Source: an uncultured Eubacteriales bacterium (lineage in GTDB: Bacteria > Bacillota_A > Clostridia > Christensenellales > Aristaeellaceae). Taken from it: 6,426 bases of DNA. The position numbers and the translations under genes are program-made. The notes below the pieces were generated by a model. The model did no database searches, had not been told where the DNA came from, and saw nothing but the letters and a program-made list of their open reading frames with translations. Below are positions 1 through 4,850 of the stretch, piece by piece. How positions within the stretch are numbered: position 1 is the first letter of the stretch; every line of letters starts with the position of its first letter. The DNA lies in contig OMRS01000097.1 of assembly GCA_900313545.1 (NCBI GenBank), forward strand, positions 1-6,426. Reading direction: 5' to 3'.

Positions 1-236
1 CGACGGACTAACTGGCTCCCCTGTGCAAGGGAAACCCGGGACCTGCGAAGAGACAGAGAAACCCGACGGACTAATTGGCTCCCTGCGCAAGGAAAACCTG
101 TGACCTGCGAAGAGGCAAAGGAATTCGACAGACTAACCAGTTCCCGCGCAAGGGAAACCCGGAACCTGCGAAGAGGCAGAGGAAATCGACGGACTAACTG
201 ACTTTTCCTCACAGAGAAATACGGGAGAGAATGCCG
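1..236. repeat. Tandem repeat, about 62 bp unit, 3 good copies plus a diverged fourth
   Basis: Units begin at 1, 64, 126 and 187, each with CGACGGACTAACTGG or a close variant, giving lengths of 63, 62 and 61 bp. The first three agree over the whole unit, including a shared GCAAGGGAAACC block and a CCTGCGAAGAGGCAGAG block. The fourth keeps CGACGGACTAACTG, then drifts but still aligns to about 236 (GAAATACGGGAG against GAAACCCGGGAC). The one-base length differences fall in the loop of a small potential hairpin; in unit 3 it is TTCCC, GCGCAA, GGGAA. The array runs off the left edge, so the copy number is unknown. There are no unique spacers, so it is not CRISPR. The length steps argue against coding, although one plus-strand frame happens to stay open to about 204. 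Function is unknown; it could be an intergenic satellite or a structured transcript. Confidence 0.85.
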
Positions 237-350
237 TTTACTGCCATCCACCATGGAGAATCCAGGTATGAAATGAATATTGCCCTGTGAAATTCCATCC
301 TTTTTTGTGCTTTGGGCGGCATCGGCCCCGGCCGTTTCATCTGTTATTCG
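237..350. other. Intergenic stretch, no gene seen
   Basis: This is a comparatively AT-rich stretch between the tandem repeat and the short minus-strand frame. It contains a TTTTTT run near 301-306 and a small GC dyad (CGGC, CCCG, GCCG) around 323-334. The T-run lies on the wrong side of the dyad to make a terminator for the minus-strand kinase gene. I see no RBS-linked open frame longer than a few codons. Confidence 0.5.
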
Positions 351-515
351 TTATCGCTCATTTTCGAGGGCATTCAAAATCATGTCGATATATTCACCCG
401 TGTTTGTCTGAATTGTAAATCCCTTACACCTGAAAACCAGTCCGGTCACCCTCTCCCACAGCTCCCGATGGGGATGAGGATGAGGATTCAGGACATGCGT
501 TCCCTCAGGTGCGCC
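351..515 (-). pseudogene. Protein-like short frame overlapping the 3' end of the kinase-like gene
   Basis: On the minus strand a frame opens after a TGA at 516-518 and runs 54 codons to TAA at 351-353. Its second half reads like a genuine protein C-terminus, including RELWERVTGLVFRCKGF and then TNTGEYIDMILNALENER before the stop. It overlaps the last 28 bases of the kinase-like gene in another frame. It has no ATG; a GTG near 449 follows a purine run (GGGAGAG) that sits too close for a normal ribosome binding site. It could be the tail of a decayed gene, a small gene with a non-standard start, or a C-terminal extension of the kinase-like protein separated by one frameshift. I do not recognise the family. 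The composition looks coding, but the status is open. Confidence 0.4.
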
Positions 516-1045
516 TCAAACTCCGGCGTCCTGCTCCAGTATCTGATCCCCCAGTTTTCAAAGCTCCACTCGTCCATGTAGGCGTTGCATTCGTAATCCA
601 CATACCACAGCAGCCCGTCCCGCACCACGAAATTGGTCGGGAAATAGTCAATGTTCAGTCCCGCTTTTTTCGCCGCTTCCGCCATTTCGCGCACCTGCGG
701 AAGAAACGGCTCCGCCGGGACCCCGTCCCTGACCAGATCAAAAACCGTCGGTCCCTCGATGTACTCCTTGACAATCCGTTCAGCCTCCGGATCGATGGCC
801 AGCATCTGCGGCATGCGGATTCCCAGCGCCTTGAGGCATTCATAATCCCGCTTCTCCGCTTCGATCTTGTTGCCGAAAGTGTAATAATCACACGGCTCGT
901 GATGAATCTGTTTCACGACCGCCTGCCGCCCGCTGCAATCCGCCAGGTACGCATATCCGCCCTTCCCATGTCCCAGCAGTCTGAGAATACGGTAGGTTTT
1001 CCCGCAGATATTCACAAGTTCATCCAGTTTCTTTTCCTGCATCAT
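488..1045 (-). CDS. Small stand-alone protein kinase-like protein
   Basis: This encodes 185 residues with a compact eukaryotic-type kinase fold signature. A glycine-rich loop lies at residues 24-31 (LGHGKGGY), the likely ATP-binding lysine is Lys45 in AVVKQ, and the catalytic segment at 131-139 is NIDYFPTNF, with Asp133 and Asn138 in the expected places. VDYE at 149-152 supplies the metal-binding Asp150 in place of DFG. The usual HRD is absent and the C-lobe is very short, as in RIO/Bud32-like and other minimal bacterial kinases. From memory, similar short proteins ending in a YWSKTPEF-like motif occur in Clostridia; this one has YWSRTPEF at 169-176, so the stop looks natural. The start is chosen at the first of two adjacent ATGs because GGGGGAG lies 5 bases upstream; the open frame continues upstream to 1252, but that part is not protein-like. 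The substrate is unknown. It could phosphorylate a protein or a small molecule. Confidence 0.8.
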   Translation of the reverse strand: MMQEKKLDELVNICGKTYRILRLLGHGKGGYAYLADCSGRQAVVKQIHHEPCDYYTFGNKIEAEKRDYECLKALGIRMPQMLAIDPEAERIVKEYIEGPTVFDLVRDGVPAEPFLPQVREMAEAAKKAGLNIDYFPTNFVVRDGLLWYVDYECNAYMDEWSFENWGIRYWSRTPEFEAHLRERMS

Positions 1046-1276
1046 TTTCACTCCCCCGGATATCCTGATCAGGGAATCCTTTTTCTTGCCTTCTGCCCCG
1101 GGCTGAAGCGTCGCACGCTGCCCGTTCGGGAGATTCAGGAAGCAATCCCGCGCTCTTTGGCCCGTTTTCCCGCGGGCCGGCGTTTTCCGCTTTCCCTGTG
1201 CGCCCGTGGGCACGGTCCCGCCTTCAGGGAATCCCGTCAGGCCGGTCCTCATGGGACATCCCGCGGCACCTCATTT
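1046..1276. other. Gap between the kinase-like gene and the GNAT remnant
   Basis: Apart from the RBS and dyad at 1051-1079, I see no gene here. A GC hairpin (GGCCCG at 1159-1164, CGGGCC at 1173-1178) is present but has no T-run on the minus strand. The minus frame that is open through this stretch has a low-complexity Arg/Gly/Lys/Pro composition. Confidence 0.4.
1051..1079 (-). promoter_or_regulatory. RBS and adjacent dyad before the kinase-like gene
   Basis: On the minus strand GGGGGAG (1057-1051) ends 5 bases before the ATG and decides the start. Directly upstream, 1058-1079 forms a 22 bp dyad with 9 of 11 matching pairs, centred on a perfect 10 bp palindrome, CCTGATCAGG. It has no loop, so it suits a dimeric protein's operator better than an RNA hairpin. 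No convincing -10/-35 pair was found nearby. The operator role is inference. Confidence 0.4.
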
Positions 1277-1767
1277 TCAGGAATCGCGTGTCAGCGGTTT
1301 CTTCCGGACAGGCGCGCCGCTATCGTCCCTCCGGAACCGGATGCTCCGCCTGAAACGCGCTTCACGTCAGAGTCCCGTCTTTTCCAGCAGCTTCCACAAA
1401 GGGACGTTCCCCCGCATCGCATTCAGCGCAAACCCTGTGTGCGCCATCCCGGAACGCCTGCGTGTTCGGTCCTGGCCTCACAGCCCTTCCGCCCAAAGCA
1501 TCCGCTCATGATACCGCCATCTCCGCCTCGAAATCCCGGTTTCCCCATCAGATATTCCCGATCACCCTTCCGGATTCCGTCAGCGCAGCGGCATGGCATT
1601 CCTCCGGGCCGATGCAGGGGCCTGGTGCTCCCTGCTGCTATGGGACATGATACCCGGAACGCCTTCAAACCCGTCATCCTTCAGCCGGAACAGGAATTCA
1701 AACAAATCCGCCGCATGGATTCCCTGATGGGCCTCAAACGCAGTTGCCCGGTCCGGGGCTCCTGCAT
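1277..1767 (-). pseudogene. Decayed GNAT acetyltransferase, RimJ/RimL type
   Basis: Read across frames on the minus strand, this stretch gives a nearly full-length RimJ/RimL-type N-acetyltransferase. ATG at 1767 follows GGGGAG at 1779-1774 and begins MQEPRTGQLRLRPIRES. A frameshift near 1716 leads into DAADLFEFLFRLKDDGF. A later frame gives ALTESGRVIGNI, a TGA at 1548-1550, WGNRDFEAEM, a second TGA at 1506-1508, then FRDGAHRVCAECDA. Another shift gives NVPLWKLLEKTGL, a TGA at 1367-1369, and REARFRRSIRFRRDDSGAPV. These match, in order, the family's N-terminal R-L-x-L-R-P strand, the VIGNI(Y)xGNRD motif, the G-A-H-R-V-x-A-E-C-D strand and the W-x-L-L-E-K-x-G-(L/M)-R-R-E-A block. The third TGA stands where the family has Arg, as if CGA had become TGA. 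About 163 codons, close to normal length. It cannot be functional. Confidence 0.8.
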
Positions 1768-2078
1768 GGTCTTCTCCCCACCCCGATGATGATCCATCCA
1801 CCGACGGCTACGGGCAGGGGCATCCTCCGCGCGGCCCCAGGAAGCTCCATGAGCATCCAGCCGGGACAACTCAGGCCTGCCGGCTGCAAATGCGCTGGGC
1901 AGGCTTCTGTCCTCCCCCGTGCGCCTTCGCCCTCCTGTATGCTGAAGCCGCGGCGAAAACCGGCGGAATCTCCCATTGCCCCTCCGCTCAGGACGGGCCC
2001 CTTTCTCATGTGCACCCTCCTGAGGGTCCGGCCTTCCCGGCAGCCTGAACGGCTCCGTTTGCCTGCTTCCCGCTCCCG
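1768..2078 (-). pseudogene. Unassigned remnant between the two GNAT pseudogenes
   Basis: An ATG at 2009 on the minus strand is preceded by AGGAGG with 6 bases of spacing, a near-perfect ribosome binding site, and begins MRKGPVLSGGAMGDSAGF. The frame soon turns low-complexity, and no single frame looks like a protein up to the next GNAT start at 1767. One alternative frame gives a short plausible piece, IPPVFAAASAYRRAKAHGGG. A small gene that has lost frame is the simplest reading, but I cannot name a family and have no direct proof that it was ever coding. Confidence 0.3.
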
Positions 2079-2079
2079 T

Positions 2080-2581
2080 TTTTGCGGTCCGGCAAACAGC
2101 CGGCCCGGCAGCTTCAGCCTGTCCCCGGGCCGGAACTGCCGGTCGAAGGCCCCCGCGTCCAGATCGCCCGCATCGCAGTCCCGGGGAGTCGGGTACACAC
2201 CGGTACCCCGTCAAGCTGTCCCGGGATCAGTTCCCCGCACAGGAAGAAGGAATCCTCCGCATCCTCCGGCAGGTCGTAAAGCGGAGACCGGGCTTCCGTG
2301 CGGGTTCAAAGCCGCAGTGGCTGCAGAAGGCGGTGCTGCCCTCAAACAGCACCGCGCCGGATCCCATGGCCTGCGCCTTTTCCAGGCTGTGGCCCGTCAG
2401 CTTCTTCCCGCAGCCCCGGCGCTTCAGTCCCGGAAGGGTGCCGGCGGGGCCCGTGGTCAGCACCGGGATGTCCCGCAGCACGGGCATCACATCATGCCCG
2501 CTGCATGTTCCGGAAGGATTCGCGGATCAGGCTTTCCGTTTCCCGGCAATCCCCCTGGTCTCCGGGCCGGATAATGTCATC
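2080..2581 (-). pseudogene. Decayed GNAT acetyltransferase, YhbS-like, with an internal deletion
   Basis: Three or more minus-strand frames join into a YhbS-like N-acetyltransferase. The first segment (2581-2492) reads DDIIRPGDQGDCRETESLIR then ESFRNMQRA, the typical I-I-R-P..D-x-R-E-T-E..R-E-A-F start. The second (2490 to about 2278) has VLRDIP, then LPGLKRRGCGKKLTGHSLEK, the acetyl-CoA loop (R/Q-x-x-G-x-G), then AQAMGSGAVLFEGSTAFCSH and CGFEPARK. The third gives YDLPEDAEDSFFLCGELIPG and QLDGVPV; the fourth, from 2198, has DAGAFDRQFRPGDRLKLPGR and LFA. By comparison with the family as I know it, roughly 45 residues are missing between RDIP and the acetyl-CoA loop. It begins 11 bases after the DUF3021 stop, so it was probably the third gene of that operon. 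The frameshifts plus the deletion make it non-functional. Confidence 0.82.
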
Positions 2582-2590
2582 CTCCGGCCC
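2564..2590 (-). other. Stem-loop just after the DUF3021 stop codon
   Basis: GGGCCGGA (2564-2571) and TCCGGCCC (2583-2590) form a perfect 8 bp stem with an 11-base loop, starting 2 bases after the DUF3021 stop. There is no T-run after it on the minus strand, so it is not a standard terminator. It could stabilise the 3' end of the two-gene message or reduce read-through. It overlaps the start of the GNAT remnant. Confidence 0.5.
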
Positions 2591-2592
2591 AG

Positions 2593-3030
2593 TCAGTCCT
2601 CTTCCTTTCTGTTCTCCAGCCGGTTTTTCCGGATGGTCTCGTTGATCTGTTCCGCGGTCTTCGCATCCAGTCCGTAATCCGCCAGGTGCCACACCACCTT
2701 CGCCAGCAGGATGAAGCCCGCATAGATCACAATGTCACGTCCGCCGGACCAGAACCCCCAGTGGTGCGCCAGCGGCAGGAGCACCGCTTCCAGCAGGAGC
2801 AGGTGCAGCACGGTCCGCCCCCACCAGGCCTTCCCCGACAGCTCCTCCTTTGAATAGCAGGCCGCCGTCAGCGCCAGGGCGATCAGCGCGAACACCATGA
2901 TGCGCCCAAAGTACGGGACCACCGGCAGGACGGAGGACGGATTGAACAGCAGACACATGAAAAACGTGCACAGCATGATGATCCCGTAGACGATCACGTA
3001 GCGCCGCACCCAGAGCGTGATGTTTTTCAT
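2593..3030 (-). CDS. DUF3021 family membrane protein, partner of LytTR
   Basis: This encodes 145 residues with four predicted membrane segments at about 11-29, 42-59, 72-89 and 98-117, and a charged C-terminal tail (about 121-145) rich in Lys, Glu and Asn that should lie in the cytoplasm. Size, four-helix layout and position directly after a LytTR gene fit DUF3021. Its ATG overlaps the LytTR stop as ATGA (3027-3030), which implies translational coupling; GCAGGA a few bases upstream may serve as RBS. In the LytTR regulatory systems known in streptococci and other Firmicutes, a membrane protein encoded with the regulator restrains its activity until a signal relieves it. That role here is inferred from family and context. 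No catalytic motif is visible and the signal is unknown. Confidence 0.85.
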   Translation of the reverse strand: MKNITLWVRRYVIVYGIIMLCTFFMCLLFNPSSVLPVVPYFGRIMVFALIALALTAACYSKEELSGKAWWGRTVLHLLLLEAVLLPLAHHWGFWSGGRDIVIYAGFILLAKVVWHLADYGLDAKTAEQINETIRKNRLENRKEED

Positions 3031-3473
3031 GGTTCCTGCACCCCCAGCTTCCGTTTGAGATCCGCCACATACTTTCTGGAGACGATGACCTTTTCCCCGT
3101 TGGACAGCACCGCTTCAAACCTGCCCGACAGGGAAGGACGGACATAATCGATCTTCTCCGCGTTCAGGATCATGGACTTGCTGCAGCGGAACAGCGAGCT
3201 GCCCGCGCACAGCCGTTCAAACTCATACAGCTTCTCCTTCACCCCGAAGACCTCCGCCCGTGTGTAGACAAAGGAGCGGTCGTCAACCACCTCGAAGTAG
3301 AAAACCTCCGACAGTCTGAGCCGGTGCAGCTCACCCTCCCGGCACACACAGACCGTCCGTTGTCCGGAGGCGGCCTCTGTCACGCTCCCGACCCAGTCGG
3401 CGAACGGATCATGACAGCGCACAACCAGCTCTTCCTCGCGCTCCCGTCCGATCCGTTCTACGGTTACCCTCAT
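3027..3473 (-). CDS. LytTR-domain DNA-binding transcriptional regulator without a receiver domain
   Basis: This encodes 148 residues. The first 40 or so resemble no receiver domain; residues about 42-145 form a LytTR domain. Visible hallmarks are SEVFYFEVVDDRSFVYT (55-71), then LFRCSKSMILNAEKIDYVRP (94-113), where the family has F-x-R-x-H/S-x-S-x-x-x-N, and SNGEKVIVSRKYVADLKRKL (124-143), the nGe-x-i-x-v-S-R-x-y block that ends the fold. Lacking a receiver, it cannot be a classical response regulator and is probably controlled by the overlapping DUF3021 protein. The start is chosen at ATG 3473 because GGAGGTG lies 5 bases upstream; the frame is open to 3848, but the extra residues are not protein-like and the promoter at 3493-3520 lies inside them. 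A promoter and a repeat operator candidate lie just upstream, so autoregulation is likely. Confidence 0.92.
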   Translation of the reverse strand: MRVTVERIGREREEELVVRCHDPFADWVGSVTEAASGQRTVCVCREGELHRLRLSEVFYFEVVDDRSFVYTRAEVFGVKEKLYEFERLCAGSSLFRCSKSMILNAEKIDYVRPSLSGRFEAVLSNGEKVIVSRKYVADLKRKLGVQEP

Positions 3474-3492
3474 GGCGCCACCTCCGTCGTCC

Positions 3493-3520
3493 ATTGTACA
3501 TTTCCCCGCGCACCTGTCCA
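3493..3520 (-). promoter_or_regulatory. Sigma-A type promoter of the lytTR-DUF3021 operon
   Basis: On the minus strand TGGACA (3520-3515, 5 of 6 to TTGACA) and TACAAT (3498-3493, 5 of 6 to TATAAT) are 16 bp apart. The -10 ends 19 bases before the ATG at 3473, leaving a leader of roughly 12 bases that just holds the GGAGGTG ribosome binding site. This is the best promoter match in the window. Confidence 0.7.
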
Positions 3521-3531
3521 CACTCCCTTCT

Positions 3532-3562
3532 GCGACATGCAGAAAATGCCGGGCAAGATGCA
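3532..3562 (-). promoter_or_regulatory. Candidate LytTR operator: direct repeat with 21 bp period
   Basis: On the minus strand TGCATCTTGC (3562-3553) and TGCATGTCGC (3541-3532) match at 8 of 10 positions and start exactly 21 bp apart, two helical turns. The nearer copy lies 12 bp upstream of the -35 box. LytTR proteins usually bind two imperfect 9-10 bp direct repeats on one helix face with this kind of spacing. The half-site sequence does not match a published consensus that I can recall, so the assignment rests on spacing and place. Confidence 0.45.
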
Positions 3563-3950
3563 CCCCCTGCTCTGTGCCTGTTTTTCGCCCTGCGGGCCCG
3601 GCCGCTTCGTCCCCAGGTGCCTGGCCGCTTTCATCCCGGACGCCGCGGCCCACACAATCCGCATGCAGGCGCGGGCCGGTGGACATGACGAACCCCTCCG
3701 GCCCCCGCGGGGCGAAGGGTGTTTTGCACATCTGCTTCGCCGGAATCTTTTCCGCAACCGGGGCCTGGTCTGCTCCCCCGACGCTTTTCCCGTCGAAGCG
3801 CCTGAAGACGTGACCGTTTTCTTCCTGCCGCCCTGTACCGCCCCACATAGGGACAGGGCGGCCCGTTCCCCGGCCGGTCCGTTTCCCGGCGGTGAACCGG
3901 GATGCCCTCCGGGGGCTTTGAAACGCCTGACCGCCTTCCGCCGGCGCTCC
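3563..3950. other. Unassigned stretch between the lytTR promoter and an upstream remnant
   Basis: No gene can be supported. All minus frames are open over long distances because of high GC, but the translations are rich in Arg, Gly and Pro. One minus frame holds a slightly more protein-like patch (AEKIPAKQMCKTPFAPRG, then PEGFVMSTGPRLHADCV, about 3738-3640), so part of this may be another eroded gene. I do not recognise it. Confidence 0.35.
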
Positions 3951-4485
3951 TCATGGAAAGCGTGTGAAGGGGACGGCCGTATCCGGCACGTCCGTCTGCC
4001 TTTCCTCCCTTTCCAGGCCTTCCCGGCAGACCGCACCGCAGATCTTCCCGATGTCCGCGGTCTTGCAGCACAATTCACCCGGCCCGTGTCCGGCGGCTCC
4101 GCGCCCCGGTCCGCGCTGTCAATGACCCCGGGGTTGGGGCCGATCATATGCCCCACCGTCCCTTCCGTCCAGCCGTACCCCGGCCCCCGCAGTCCGGACC
4201 GGCCGTTTCCTGCGGCCAGCCCGTCCCGGAACGCCCCGATCGTTTCGTACCGCAGCCCGTGCCGGTTCCAGCAAACAGCGCAGCAAGCTCCTTTCCGCCA
4301 AAGTGCAGATCCTTCGCCGATCCGCTCAGTGTCCCCGGTTGGAACCTTTGCCGGGCAATCCCTGCAGGTGGATAAGTGGATGCGAAATCCGGGAAATCCC
4401 CACGGAAAGCTTCCGGATAATGATTGCAGCACCATCCCGTTTGTGATACAGTCAGGCGAATCAGAAACGGGGAACGCTGCAGCAT
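3951..4485 (-). pseudogene. Decayed gene of unrecognised family
   Basis: Protein-like pieces follow one another on the minus strand in three frames. From ATG 4485 comes HYPEAFRGDFPDFAS, then SGSAKDLHFGGKELAALFAG (to about 4257). A second frame continues with LRYETIGAFRDGLAAGN and GPGYGWTEGTVGHMIGPNPG then VIDSADR (to about 4070). A third ends with CCKTADIGKICGAVCREGLE, REERQTDVPDTAVPF and TRFP before a TGA at 3951. The pieces have ordinary amino acid content, unlike the Arg/Gly/Pro-rich shadows around them, and together give about 175 codons, so I read them as one gene broken by at least two frameshifts. A distant likeness of AKDLHFGGKELAALFAG to the A-x-D-L-x-x-F-G segment of class C beta-lactamase-like hydrolases is too weak to use. 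It precedes the LytTR operon on the same strand. Confidence 0.5.
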
Positions 4486-4757
4486 GCAGGCGGATCAGGG
4501 AAAGCCGCGTCAGATGCGCTTCATGAACGGATGGTCAGCCGCTGCGAAACGCCGGCCGGGGCGGCCCGCAGGTCCCCGGTCCTTTTCTTTTCGGCCTTTG
4601 GGTCCCCACTCTTTGGAGGTCCGTCCGGCGGGGGCACCCTTCCGACCTGCAGCGTATCCGCAGGGCACGGTCTCCCTCATTCCGGTTCCATGTCCGGCAG
4701 GACAGATACGCAGATGCGCGGCCGGAGGGTTCCCGCCCCCATCCGGGCCGCTGCAGG
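4486..4757. other. Gap upstream of the TauE/SafE gene
   Basis: I see no credible gene on either strand. Open frames exist in several phases, but all are Arg/Gly/Pro-rich. The stretch contains one arm of a 16-base inverted repeat (4504-4519) whose partner lies at the end of the TauE/SafE gene. Confidence 0.4.
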
Positions 4758-4783
4758 TCCCCCGAAAACCGGTTTCCGGAGGG
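4758..4783 (+). promoter_or_regulatory. Imperfect dyad upstream of the TauE/SafE gene
   Basis: A 26 bp dyad centred at 4770.5 has 10 Watson-Crick pairs plus one G-T pair out of 13, around a perfect AAACCGGTTT core. It ends 67 bases before the start codon. No T-run follows, so a protein-binding operator or leader structure is more likely than a terminator. I found no clear -35/-10 pair in this stretch. Confidence 0.35.
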
Positions 4784-4850
4784 GAAAACCGCATCAGGGA
4801 AGCCCTGACCCTGCGCACACAGACATCCGAAAGAAGGAAGGAAACTCATC

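Noticed and set aside
1..236. CRISPR array
   Set aside because: The units are similar over their whole length, with no unique spacers between short conserved repeats.
1159..1178. Rho-independent terminator for the acetyltransferase remnant
   Set aside because: The 6 bp GC stem has no T-run on the minus strand, and the remnant is not a functional transcript unit.
1046..1252. N-terminal extension of the kinase-like protein to 1252
   Set aside because: GGGGGAG lies 5 bases before the ATG at 1045, and the added residues are low-complexity with no match to a kinase N-lobe.
1367..1550. TGA recoded as an amino acid in the acetyltransferase remnant
   Set aside because: The intact kinase-like, DUF3021, LytTR and permease genes all end naturally in TGA, and the remnant also has several frameshifts that recoding would not explain.
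509..1789. Long plus-strand open frame across the kinase-like gene and the GNAT remnant
   Set aside because: The translation is rich in Arg, Pro and Ser with no motifs, and it lies antisense to a convincing kinase-like gene and an acetyltransferase remnant. It is a high-GC shadow.
3474..3848. N-terminal extension of the LytTR protein to 3848
   Set aside because: GGAGGTG lies 5 bases before ATG 3473, and the promoter at 3493-3520 would fall inside the extension; the extra residues are Gly/Arg-rich and unlike any regulator domain.
3324..4526. Plus-strand open frame of about 400 codons across the lytTR upstream region
   Set aside because: It is Pro/Arg/Ser-rich, has no RBS or domain, overlaps the lytTR gene antisense and runs through the minus-strand remnant. 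No support as a gene.
4519..4550. Serpin-like ADHPF motif on the minus strand
   Set aside because: Only five residues match, the frame stops at once afterwards, and no other serpin segment is found upstream.
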